Shown here: positions 19,086-27,790 of the stretch, one piece after another
Layout: each line of letters starts with the position of its first letter
How positions within the stretch are numbered: the first letter of the stretch is position 1
NCBI GenBank assembly: GCA_945861465.1
Contig: CAMAVB010000046.1
Coordinates: forward strand, 1-37,489
Source: Candidatus Kuenenia stuttgartensis
GTDB lineage: Bacteria > Planctomycetota > Planctomycetia > Planctomycetales > Planctomycetaceae
DNA length: 37,489 bases
Direction: 5' to 3'
Made by a program: the position numbers and the translations under genes
The notes under the pieces: model-generated
Databases searched by the model: none
The model's input: only the letters and a program-made list of their open reading frames with translations
What the model was told of the DNA's origin: nothing

Positions 19086-22000
19086 ATGAGCATCACACTT
19101 GACCCCATCGTATCCAGCAAACTGCGTCACTTTGCACGGCGGCGGCTGTGGCTGATTGTCGCTCGAGGACTGTGTGCGGGGGTTGTGACATTTCTGGTGT
19201 GTATGGCCATCGTGGCCGCGATCGACTGGTACTGGCTGCTGACCGACAACGTGCGCTGGAGTCTCAGCGGAGCCGTTTACCTGACAGCCACCGTTGCGGT
19301 CTGGATGACATGTCTCCGGCGGATGCTGCATCTGCCAGCGAAAGAAGAAATCGCATCACAGGTCGAACAAACGGAACCGCAACTTCGGGAAAACCTGCTG
19401 TCCGCCGTTGAACTGGCCACCGACGATCCGGGATCGCTGCATGACTCACCCGTCTTTCGGAGTCTGCTGCAGGGCAAAGTCGCCGAGCAGATGGGACGGA
19501 TTCGAGTGTCCACGCTGTTGCCAGTGAAGCTGGTGGCGAAGTGGATTCTGACCGCGATCGCGGTGGTTGCCGTAACGTTGCTGCTGCTGACCTCCGGCGA
19601 TGCCCGGTTTCGACAACTCGCCGCGCGGGCCATCATGCCAGGTGCCAACATCGCCCGAGTCTCGCGCGTCAATGTCGAGATTCTGCAACCGACGCCACAT
19701 TCACTGTTGCTGGCCGAAGACGAAACAATTGCCATCGTGGTTGAAGTCACCGGCGGCAGCTTCGACGAAGTGACACTGGAGACATTCACCGAAAAACAAG
19801 GCGAGCTGCGTCAGCCCATGCGAGGTCGAACGGATGCGGAGTTTACGTCCAATATCCATGTGATCGATGAAGCCGTTGAATACCGCATCATGGCAGGCGA
19901 TGCAGTGACGCAGAGATTTCGCATCGAAACGCGGCCTCGTCCCCGCGTCACCGCGTTCCGGAAGACTTACGAATATCCGGCGTACGCTTTGTTGCCGACC
20001 GAAACCGTGACAGAAGCCCACGGCGATCTGCTGGTGCTGGAGGGGACTCAGGCGGCACTCTTGCTGGAACTCGATCAACAGGTTGCTGCGGCTGAGCTTC
20101 GCATCGATCCATCGGACTCCGAAGAAATGATCGTCATCCCGCTGACTCCGGATCCTGACAGCAAAAACGGACTGCAGTGGCAGGCCACGGTGCCTGTTGA
20201 TAAAGCCGCCATCTACAAAGTGCATCTTGTTTCCAGCGAAACTGGCTTTGAGAACATCTTCAGTCCGAAGTATGAAATCCGTCCGCAGCCGGACTTGATT
20301 CCTCGCGCGGGGTTCGTCGATCAGCAGGAAGCCACGCTGCTGCTGCCGCCGAACGACATCCTGGCGTTGAAGGCGATGGCCGAAGATGACCTGCCGCTTG
20401 TGAGCCTTGAGCAACATGTTTCCGTGAACGGTCGCGAATGGATTGCTTTGCCACTGGATGCCAAACCCGATCAGGAAAGCGACGGTCGCCATTTGTCTGC
20501 CGCATGGCAATGGGATTTGCAGAATCACAAGCTGAAGACCGGCGACCAGGTTATGACAAAGCTGGTGGCCACGGACCGTAAAGGCAATACGGGCGAATCC
20601 ATCCCGCTGCGAATTATCGTGGCCGCCGCGGACTTCGATCCGGAACGCCATACGATCATGCAGCGTAAGGTCGGTCTGTACGACGAACTGGCGAAATTCT
20701 CTGCTCTGCTGCAGGAACACAAAGTTTCAGCGCTGGAAGCCATTGAAAGTCTCCGCAAGCCGGATCCTGCCGCAGAGCAGGCAATTCAGGATCGCTCTTC
20801 GCTGGCGGATCTCGCAGGTCAACAGCGGGAACAGGCCACGAAATTGCTGACAGAAATTCAGAACGTGGCACGTGAAATGCCCGGCGGCGCGGACGCATAC
20901 GATCTCGACCTGACGGGACGAGTCATCGGTCGATTGCAGCGAGAATACGCGAACGTTCCTGCGTTTGTGCTGAAGGCCATGCAGCATACAGACGACACGA
21001 ATCGATTGAACGTTGATCTGGATGTGATGAAGCAGACTTTTGAACGCACGGCGGACGACGCAAAGACTGTCGCTGAGCATTATCAGCATCTGATGGCGCA
21101 CAACTTCATGAGTTCTGTTGCCGGCGATCTGGATGCACTTCTGAGGCAGCAGCGTTTTGTGGTCGATAGTCCGACTCAGACATGGGATCGGTTGCAGCGT
21201 CAGGAAGCCGTCACCATCAGTCTGCTGAAGGATCTCGAACGATTGCTCCGCGATCAGCGGCGACGCATGCCCAATTACCTGGAAGGGCATATCAACAATC
21301 TTCTGCCATGGGCGCAGTCACAGCGTGAGCGCATGCAGGATTCGATGGAGTCGGAGGAGAAGCTCGAACAGCTGCGAAATGTTTCAAAGGATTTCCTCAA
21401 TCAGCTGAACGACCGGCAGCGATTTGATGTCGCCGATGGAGGTCTGCCGGGTCGCATCGTCAATGCCTGGCGAGATCTCGACAACCGCGCCGGCAGTCTG
21501 TACGTACCGCTCGAACAGATCGGTCGCGCGGCTCAACAGGAGAATCAGTTGACGGCTCAGGCCGGCAATTCACCGGACTCTGAGGATGGGAAAAAGCTGC
21601 TCGAGCAGGCAGAACGATTTGTCGCCGAAGTGGATCTGAAACTGCATCGCAGCGTCGATCAGCTGCGAACTCGCCGCGAACTGACTCAGTCGCGAAAAGA
21701 TGCCGATGCGCAGTATGCCTCTGATGCCGGGTTGACTCACCGAGCCGCCATGTCGCTCCTGAATCAGCATCGTGAACTGCCACCACAGGACTCGACCATT
21801 CCGGCCAATCTACTGGAGATTGCACCGGCGTATCGCACGCTGGAAGCCGGTCACGATCTGATGATCGCCCGCGATGCACTCAATCTGCTGCTGAATCAGG
21901 AGCGCTGGGATTCGCAGAGCCTTCAGTCACACATGGATCACCCGCGGCAGTGGGACCTGGTTCAGCGGGGATTTGAACTGGGCAGCCAGCGACTGCGTGA

Positions 22001-24848
22001 AGCGGGTGTGAAGACTGAACTGGTCGGACCACTGGATCAGATTCGCGGGGGGGCTCCTGCGCGTGACGCCGGTCGCAAGATTTCCGAACGCCGCTTGCAG
22101 CGCGACGCCATGATCGGGGCGGGGCATGAACTCGTCCTGATTCGCGACGATCTTTCCAGGGTGATTGACGGCCTGCAGCCGATCATGGCCGACGCTCGTG
22201 CTGTGATTGCGAAGTTTTCACCCACGATTCCGCAAATGGCTCAACAGACGGCTCAGCAGATTCGTGAAATGGAGGAAGCGACAACCACCACGGCTGATGC
22301 CGTCGAAAAGAAAGATGATTCAGCATCGCCCGAATCTGCCGAGGCGGCACGACAACTGGCGGAGCTGGAACAGCAGCAGGATGCCATCAATCAGCAGATT
22401 GCCGATCTCACCGAAGCCCTTGTTGAGGACGCCAATGCGCAAAACGTGCTGGAAGAATCTCAGCGCGAACGAGCGCGTGACGCCGATGACAGTATCGCCA
22501 TGATTCAGGAACCCGCCACGCAGATGAACCGTGCGATGGAGAAAGCTCAGGAAAGTGAATCCGGCGAACAGCAGGCGAAGGATCTGGCTCAGGCGGCTGA
22601 ACAACAGGAGAAAACCGCAAAGGCCCTGGATCTTGTCGCTGAGCATTTCGACAAGCTCAAAGACGGACTCGACGTGGCCGAATCGCGAGCTGAACTGCGG
22701 CAGGCCGAACGCGATCTGGGCATCGCTCGTCAGATGGATCAACGATACGAAAACTCTGCGCAGCTCGGCGAGCAGGCAAGCAAGGATGCGCAGCAGTTGA
22801 TGTCAGAACTGGAAGCCGAGCTACAGCAGAACCCTGCGATGCAGCAAGCGCTGTCGGAGATCGCGCAGAATACGTTACAAGAAGCCCGGAATGCGCTGGA
22901 GTACGCCGCACAGGATGAACAGAACATTCAGCAGGCGAACGAACGATCCGATGAAGATTTTCAGGCAAAGAAACGTGAATTGGCCGCGAAACTGCGAGAA
23001 ATGGGTGAGGAAGCGTCGCGGCTTTCGGGAGCGTTAGTGGCTCAGGCGAATCAGTCCGCGGCTCAGGGGAAGACGCCCGAAGCGCAACAGAAGTTTGCAG
23101 AGACTCAGCAAAAACTGAACGCAGCGGCTGCGAAGGCAAACTCCGCTCGCGAAGAACAACTATTGCCGGAACTGGCTCAGACGGCACAGGAAGCCCAAGC
23201 CGCATTGGCGGCAGCGACTGAAACTCTGAAGCAGGGCAAACAGCAATCGGACGTCGGCAAAGACGCACAGATTCATGCGGACGATAAAGCCCGTGAAGCG
23301 CAAAAGACGGATTCAGAAAACCGCCGCAAGCAGTTTCATGAACAACAGAAGCGAACCGCCGCGGATGTCGCGAAACGCGCAGATGATGCCAGGCAGCGGG
23401 CAGAACAGGCTGCTAATAACGCGGAAAAAACAGCACAGGCGGCGGATACCCGAGTTCAACAGGCAAAGGACAGGTCCAACGCCAAGCCTGACGACGCAGG
23501 ACTGAAACGCAACGTTGAGCAGGAACAGGTTCGCCAGACAGCGGAACAGAAAAAGCTGACGACGGCAAAGGATGCGCTGCAGCAGTCCGAACAGCAGGCA
23601 CAGGCGGAACGCAAACGCGCGGACGACATCAACAACCAGCCGGTGCCGTCTCTGGACGCCCCGAACCCCGCAACCCAACTCGCAAGCCAGTACGCCGAAG
23701 CGGCCGTCAAAGTAGCTGACGAGCTGAATCAAAAGGCTGCGCTACTTGCTGCTGCGGCAGAATTTGGCAATGAACTGGCTCCTCCGAAAAATCAACTGGG
23801 TTCTGCTGAACAGCAGCAGCACGAAGTGACTCTGGATGTTGGCGATGCGGGTGAAGATGTCGCGCGGGCTGCGCGTCACGAGCGGCGTCTGAATAACGCG
23901 GCCGTGGCCGAGCCATTGCAAAACACCGCAAACGACATTCAGCAAGTGGCCCGCAATGAATCGACCAATGCCGAGCGGCAACTCAACGCTGCAGCGGCGG
24001 AAGTGGAACAGGCGGAAGCAGCCTCGAACGCAGATCCTCAAAACAATCAACCACAGTCAAACGGCCAGTCGCTCGCAGCCCAGCAGAATCTGGCGGCGGC
24101 TGAAAACGCGATTGCACGACAGGCTGATCAGCTATCAGGCGTGCTTGATCCGCTACTGGCTGCTGCTGCGGCGGCGAAAAATCAGGAAGCCGGACAAACG
24201 TTGGGGGCTGAGCCAAGTGCTGAACCGGGCCAAAATCCTCCGGCTGCCGGCGAACCAGCGAGCGGAGAATCTGCCTCGAGTCAGCCAGCGTCGGCTGGGC
24301 AGGCAGCACCGGGTCAACCAGCAGCACCGGGTCAACCAGCAGCACCGGGTCAACCAGTAGCGGCGGGTCAACCAGCAGCGGCGGGTCAACCAGCAGCACC
24401 GTCACTCACGCCGGAGCAACTGGCTCGTGGGCAACAACTGGCCAGAACGCTTGACGAATTGGATCGCAATGCTGCGGCCGCAGCAGCAAGTGCGGCTCAA
24501 CCGGGGGAATCAGCTCCCCCCGGCCCTTCGCGCCTCGACGCTGTCGCGCAAGCGGCGAGGTCGCAGCAGGCCGCACAAGCTGCGGCCAGAATTCAGGCTC
24601 AGGGGGAAGCGGCGATGGCTCTGGGTGAAGGCGGCTCGGAATCTTCCGACAATTCTTCCAATGCAGCGCAGATTTCAGAATTCAGTGTCATGTCCGTCAA
24701 TCGGGATGAGGCCACCACCTGGGGAAAACTGCGCAACAAATCCGCCGAAGACCTGACCAAAGGAAGATCCGAAGCTGTCTCAGAAGAATACCGCAAGAGT
24801 GTTGAAACCTACTTCCGTGTTTTGGCTGAACGAGCGAAGAAAAAGTAG
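19086..24848 (+). CDS. Giant DUF4175-like membrane-anchored coiled-coil protein
   Basis: The protein is 1920 residues. The start at 19086 was chosen over 19056 because AGGA lies 8 bases before it. Three membrane segments lie near 21-50, 59-76 and 153-169, with LRENLLSAVELA between, matching the N-terminal layout of DUF4175-type proteins. A periplasmic-type strand region (about 190-520) follows. From about 530 to the end the chain is almost all Gln/Ala/Glu-rich heptad-like helix. Near 1740-1772 is a low-complexity AAPGQP repeat, and the last 90 residues return to ordered sequence (EFSVMSVNRDEATTWGKLRN). DUF4175 proteins commonly close MoxR-DUF58-VWA trains. A structural or scaffold role in the envelope is an inference. 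Confidence 0.85.
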   Translation: MSITLDPIVSSKLRHFARRRLWLIVARGLCAGVVTFLVCMAIVAAIDWYWLLTDNVRWSLSGAVYLTATVAVWMTCLRRMLHLPAKEEIASQVEQTEPQLRENLLSAVELATDDPGSLHDSPVFRSLLQGKVAEQMGRIRVSTLLPVKLVAKWILTAIAVVAVTLLLLTSGDARFRQLAARAIMPGANIARVSRVNVEILQPTPHSLLLAEDETIAIVVEVTGGSFDEVTLETFTEKQGELRQPMRGRTDAEFTSNIHVIDEAVEYRIMAGDAVTQRFRIETRPRPRVTAFRKTYEYPAYALLPTETVTEAHGDLLVLEGTQAALLLELDQQVAAAELRIDPSDSEEMIVIPLTPDPDSKNGLQWQATVPVDKAAIYKVHLVSSETGFENIFSPKYEIRPQPDLIPRAGFVDQQEATLLLPPNDILALKAMAEDDLPLVSLEQHVSVNGREWIALPLDAKPDQESDGRHLSAAWQWDLQNHKLKTGDQVMTKLVATDRKGNTGESIPLRIIVAAADFDPERHTIMQRKVGLYDELAKFSALLQEHKVSALEAIESLRKPDPAAEQAIQDRSSLADLAGQQREQATKLLTEIQNVAREMPGGADAYDLDLTGRVIGRLQREYANVPAFVLKAMQHTDDTNRLNVDLDVMKQTFERTADDAKTVAEHYQHLMAHNFMSSVAGDLDALLRQQRFVVDSPTQTWDRLQRQEAVTISLLKDLERLLRDQRRRMPNYLEGHINNLLPWAQSQRERMQDSMESEEKLEQLRNVSKDFLNQLNDRQRFDVADGGLPGRIVNAWRDLDNRAGSLYVPLEQIGRAAQQENQLTAQAGNSPDSEDGKKLLEQAERFVAEVDLKLHRSVDQLRTRRELTQSRKDADAQYASDAGLTHRAAMSLLNQHRELPPQDSTIPANLLEIAPAYRTLEAGHDLMIARDALNLLLNQERWDSQSLQSHMDHPRQWDLVQRGFELGSQRLREAGVKTELVGPLDQIRGGAPARDAGRKISERRLQRDAMIGAGHELVLIRDDLSRVIDGLQPIMADARAVIAKFSPTIPQMAQQTAQQIREMEEATTTTADAVEKKDDSASPESAEAARQLAELEQQQDAINQQIADLTEALVEDANAQNVLEESQRERARDADDSIAMIQEPATQMNRAMEKAQESESGEQQAKDLAQAAEQQEKTAKALDLVAEHFDKLKDGLDVAESRAELRQAERDLGIARQMDQRYENSAQLGEQASKDAQQLMSELEAELQQNPAMQQALSEIAQNTLQEARNALEYAAQDEQNIQQANERSDEDFQAKKRELAAKLREMGEEASRLSGALVAQANQSAAQGKTPEAQQKFAETQQKLNAAAAKANSAREEQLLPELAQTAQEAQAALAAATETLKQGKQQSDVGKDAQIHADDKAREAQKTDSENRRKQFHEQQKRTAADVAKRADDARQRAEQAANNAEKTAQAADTRVQQAKDRSNAKPDDAGLKRNVEQEQVRQTAEQKKLTTAKDALQQSEQQAQAERKRADDINNQPVPSLDAPNPATQLASQYAEAAVKVADELNQKAALLAAAAEFGNELAPPKNQLGSAEQQQHEVTLDVGDAGEDVARAARHERRLNNAAVAEPLQNTANDIQQVARNESTNAERQLNAAAAEVEQAEAASNADPQNNQPQSNGQSLAAQQNLAAAENAIARQADQLSGVLDPLLAAAAAAKNQEAGQTLGAEPSAEPGQNPPAAGEPASGESASSQPASAGQAAPGQPAAPGQPAAPGQPVAAGQPAAAGQPAAPSLTPEQLARGQQLARTLDELDRNAAAAAASAAQPGESAPPGPSRLDAVAQAARSQQAAQAAARIQAQGEAAMALGEGGSESSDNSSNAAQISEFSVMSVNRDEATTWGKLRNKSAEDLTKGRSEAVSEEYRKSVETYFRVLAERAKKK
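24303..24401 (+). repeat. 18-bp coding minisatellite (AAPGQP repeat)
   Basis: Five tandem 18-base units based on GCAGCACCGGGTCAACCA, plus a half unit, encode A-A/V-P/A-P/A-G-Q-P repeats. The first three units are identical; units four and five carry GCGGCG in place of GCACCG. The unit length preserves frame, so copy number can vary without breaking the protein. Confidence 0.95.
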
Positions 24849-25261
24849 GCGTCTCGCTTTGATGTTTAGATGATCCAGACCCAGGAGACTGTCTGATTTC
24901 GCTGTTCTTGTGAGCGGCAAGGCGCTAGCCGCCGGTTTTTGCAGGCGAATCACCCGCAGCTAGCGCCTTGCGGCTCACAGTCTTGGAGTATCCGGGACAG
25001 ACTGCCAAGGTTGGATTTCACGCCAACCCTGCGGATGCCTCCTGCTGAAATTCCCGAGGCGGGACAATTTCCGCACCAACTCCTCAAAAGAAGTGGCAAC
25101 ATAATCATTGTTTCCGGCACACAGTTGCTGCCGACTTGAGTCCTTCACGTTCTCCCGATTTGCCTTTCGTCAGGCGTGAGCTAGGTTTCCGTATTCACGC
25201 AATGATACGGTCGCAATCGTGATCCATTGCAGCGATGTTTCATTGAACAGGAATGCGGGCG
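24849..25261. other. Intergenic region with one palindrome
   Basis: No gene is supported in these 413 bases. The only structure seen is the inverted repeat at 24910-24978. The rest probably includes the promoter of the glycosyltransferase gene, but no clear -35/-10 pair was recognised. Confidence 0.6.
24910..24978. repeat. Inverted repeat related to family B
   Basis: GTGAGCGGCAAGGCGCTAGC (24910-24929) is complementary, with one mismatch, to 24959-24978. The loop is 29 bases. The order GAGCGGC, GGCG, TAGC resembles the family B arms. It follows the stop of the DUF4175-like gene by 62 bases and may terminate that train. Confidence 0.9.
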
Positions 25262-26479
25262 ATGGACTCTACTTACACAAGCGGCCTGACAGTACTCGCA
25301 TGGACGACTGCCTGTCTCTGGGTCGCCTTCGTGGTGGTTTTCTTAAAGGCCTGCCGGAAACGATCATCATTGCGGCCGATGATCCATTCTGCGGAGCTGT
25401 TGGAACTCCCGAAACTCAGCGTCATCGTCGCGGCGCGGAATGAGTCGGCTGGCATCGAAACCTGCATCAGATCACTGTTTCGCCAGGACTACCCGGATCT
25501 CGAAGTCGTTGCTGTTAACGACCGAAGTACCGATGATACCGGTGAAATTCTGGACCGACTGGCCATTGAATTCGCCAGGCAATTGCGAGTCGTCCACGTC
25601 ACTTCGTTGCCATCGGGATGGTTTGGCAAGCCACATGCTTTGGATCTGGGAATGAAAAGTGCCGGCGGAAGCATGGTGTGCTTCACCGACGCGGATTGCG
25701 AGTTTCTGGCCCCGGCCGCATTGCGAACCAGCATTGTGGAAATGCTTCGCGGCAAAATGGATTTCTTCTCGATCGCCGCGAAGTACTCGATGAACTCGCT
25801 GCGGGAGTGTCTGGCCGTTCCGTGTTGTGCCGAGGCCCTCCTGATCTGGCTGCGACCGGAGCGTGTGAGTGACCCTCAATGGCCCGATGCGTTCGCCAAT
25901 GGTGCGTTCATTATGGTTCGCAGAGCCCCATTCGAGTCCATCGGGGGCTGGAGTTCCGTTCGCGCAAAAATCAGTGAAGATCTGGAACTGGCGCGAGTTG
26001 CGAAACGCTCAGGTCTGCAGTTGGGTGTGGCTCAGGGCGAGGGTTTCTACCAAACGAGTTCTTATGCGACATGGCCTGAATCCTGGAATGGCTGGAGTCG
26101 CATCTTTAAGGGAGCGCTCACGCCCGCACAACTGTCGTTCACATTGGGCCGGATGCTCTTCCTGTTCCTGATTCCGCTCGGTGCCATGCTGTGGGGCCTC
26201 GCAAATGCGTTTCAAACCGGAAGCATCGAATGGCTGACTCATGGTGCAGGGTTGGGGTTTGTGATCGCGTTCAGTCTCCGTTGCGCCATGGACGTAGTCC
26301 TGTTTCGGCTGGTGGGAGCCCCGATCGCGACCGCCCCGTTGGCCGCTCTGGGCCGGCTGTTCGTCATGGGTGCCGTATTGCGTGCGTTGTTGTCTCATGC
26401 AGGTCTGGTTCACACTCACTGGCGCGGCGCGACATTCATTTCCGGGCGGATGATCACGCAGGGACAGGTGAAGGCTTAG
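25262..26479 (+). CDS. Family 2 glycosyltransferase, membrane-bound
   Basis: The protein is 405 residues. Start 25262 has AGGA 9 bases upstream; the ATG at 25253 lies right against it. An N-terminal membrane segment (about 10-30) precedes the GT-A domain: LSVIVAARNES (52-62), NDRSTDDTGE (86-95), LPSGWFGKPHAL, then the metal-binding FTDADCEF with DAD at 143-145, the acceptor-side SEDLELARVAKRSG and WNGWSRIFKG. Three or four C-terminal membrane helices follow. The GW(F/L)GK-HAL motif is shared with carotenoid- and hopanoid-associated GT2 enzymes, so a lipid acceptor is plausible but not shown. Its TAG stop lies in the left end of repeat A copy 2. Confidence 0.88.
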   Translation: MDSTYTSGLTVLAWTTACLWVAFVVVFLKACRKRSSLRPMIHSAELLELPKLSVIVAARNESAGIETCIRSLFRQDYPDLEVVAVNDRSTDDTGEILDRLAIEFARQLRVVHVTSLPSGWFGKPHALDLGMKSAGGSMVCFTDADCEFLAPAALRTSIVEMLRGKMDFFSIAAKYSMNSLRECLAVPCCAEALLIWLRPERVSDPQWPDAFANGAFIMVRRAPFESIGGWSSVRAKISEDLELARVAKRSGLQLGVAQGEGFYQTSSYATWPESWNGWSRIFKGALTPAQLSFTLGRMLFLFLIPLGAMLWGLANAFQTGSIEWLTHGAGLGFVIAFSLRCAMDVVLFRLVGAPIATAPLAALGRLFVMGAVLRALLSHAGLVHTHWRGATFISGRMITQGQVKA

Positions 26480-26630
26480 GACCAGCGCAGAAATAACTGT
26501 CGTCTTTTGGACGTGGGGCACGTTTACAACGTGCCCGGCAAGATCACGTTGTTAACGTGCCCGGCACGATGGAATCGTGCCCCACTGGCACGATGGAATC
26601 GTGCCCCACTTATTTCTGTCTCAGTCCTTA
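26473..26630. repeat. Palindromic repeat family A, copy 2 (expanded)
   Basis: This copy has the same ends as 3991-4099, but more hairpins. One is 26516-26536 (GGGCACGTT, loop TAC, AACGTGCCC), followed by a degenerate CACGTT-type unit. Then GGCACGATGGAATCGTGCC occurs twice (26563-26581 and 26587-26605) as part of an exact 24-base tandem duplication. It lies between convergent genes, and both their stop codons fall inside its ends. A bidirectional terminator role is plausible. Confidence 0.9.
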
Positions 26631-27361
26631 CCACCAAATCCCAGGGACTCAAGCAACACCGGTTGCCGCCCCGCCTGCAGCAGTTTCTGCACTGTCCGTT
26701 CAATCTGTGGAAGGAATCCGCGTTCCAGATCGAGCGGATGCAGGACGACACACGGCAGAGCGTGCTTTCGGAACCGGTACTGAAGTTCCCCCAACCTGTA
26801 TCCAGCGCGGCACAACAGTCGAATTGGTGAAACGTCCCAGACCCAGCTGGACAGCTGCAGCCGCTGACCTGTGGACGTCACAACCTGACCATATCCCACC
26901 GTGTAATGGATGCCGAATTTCGCGAGACGGTCCGGGGTTGCGAACCCGATCTTGTAAGTCGGTGCGATGAACCCGCTGGCAGGCTGGCCCATCCATCGCT
27001 CTAAAATCTCCTGGCCCGCTGCGAGGCGACGGTCGGTTTCGGCCGGGTCCAGTCCATTCATTTCGTCCTTCCCGTCCGCGATCTTAGACACCAACCCTCC
27101 GCGGCCGGGACGAAAATGCTCGTAGCCATGCAATTGAATGTTCGCATATTCGGCGCGGACGCGGTTTAGAAATGCCCGATCTTTTTCGCACAAAGACACT
27201 CCACCCCAACACGGCACGACAGCGGCCGACATCGCGTTTCCAACCAACGGTGCCAGGGATTTTGTGAACGTCGCCACGTGCGATTCATAGATCGGAGCCA
27301 CGTCATGCAGCATGACGCAAAATGACCGCGAAACGTCTAACTTTTGAGGATTCTCTGTCAT
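26621..27361 (-). CDS. DUF2334 polysaccharide deacetylase-like protein
   Basis: The protein is 246 residues from the ATG at 27361; a TTG at 27388 would add nine residues. The motif CVMLHDVAP (His 19, Asp 20) and the later IQLHGYEHF (His 78, His 82) form the metal-binding set of the NodB-like fold in DUF2334. Other family blocks are SGFIAPTYKIG and LPCVVLHPLDLERG. No signal peptide is present, so it is probably cytosolic. DUF2334 enzymes are predicted carbohydrate deacetylases, but few are characterised. It converges on the glycosyltransferase gene, and a shared pathway is possible but not shown. Confidence 0.85.
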   Translation of the reverse strand: MTENPQKLDVSRSFCVMLHDVAPIYESHVATFTKSLAPLVGNAMSAAVVPCWGGVSLCEKDRAFLNRVRAEYANIQLHGYEHFRPGRGGLVSKIADGKDEMNGLDPAETDRRLAAGQEILERWMGQPASGFIAPTYKIGFATPDRLAKFGIHYTVGYGQVVTSTGQRLQLSSWVWDVSPIRLLCRAGYRLGELQYRFRKHALPCVVLHPLDLERGFLPQIERTVQKLLQAGRQPVLLESLGFGGKD

Positions 27362-27598
27362 AGCTGATGGTGAGTCACCGCTTCGCAATGCCGATGACGT
27401 TCGCCTCTGGATTTTGAGTAGAGTTCAGATGCCGAAAAGCGGGCCGGACTGTATCCAAACTGATTCATTGATTCCAGATCGATTCTCCATGTGCAGGACG
27501 CGACTCGAACGTGGCAAGAACGCGACTTGCGGCGTTTTGCTGACCGTGCCACAATGTTGTCTAGTGCCGTGTCAAGCCAACGAATTGGGGTTGAGTCT

Positions 27599-27677
27599 GT
27601 AGGCCGGACCAAGCGAAGCGCCGTTCCGGCAGTTACCAGACACCTGCCGGAACTGCGCTTCGCTTGGTCCGGCCTAC
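27599..27677. repeat. Palindromic repeat family C, copy 2
   Basis: Arms 27599-27631 and 27645-27677 are 33-base inverted copies with one mismatch and a 13-base loop. Compared with 8503-8581, one position in the arm changes C to A and its partner changes G to T, so pairing is kept. It lies between the divergent deacetylase and MFS genes. Confidence 0.95.
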
Positions 27678-27790
27678 CACTTTGCCAGTGCTCGCCATTT
27701 GCAGGAAGCACTGGCAGAGCCAGTGGCACACTTCAATCCATGACTCACAGAGCACCAGGCTTCGACGATGGCATGAAAGAATTCGCCACC

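Noticed and set aside
25262-27361. Hopanoid HpnI/HpnK pair
   Set aside because: The glycosyltransferase has a similar motif, but the deacetylase is DUF2334, not the YdjC-like HpnK, and no hopanoid genes are near.
27491-27790. Extended N-terminus of the MFS transporter
   Set aside because: It would translate the family C palindrome, and the family N-terminus begins near 27791.
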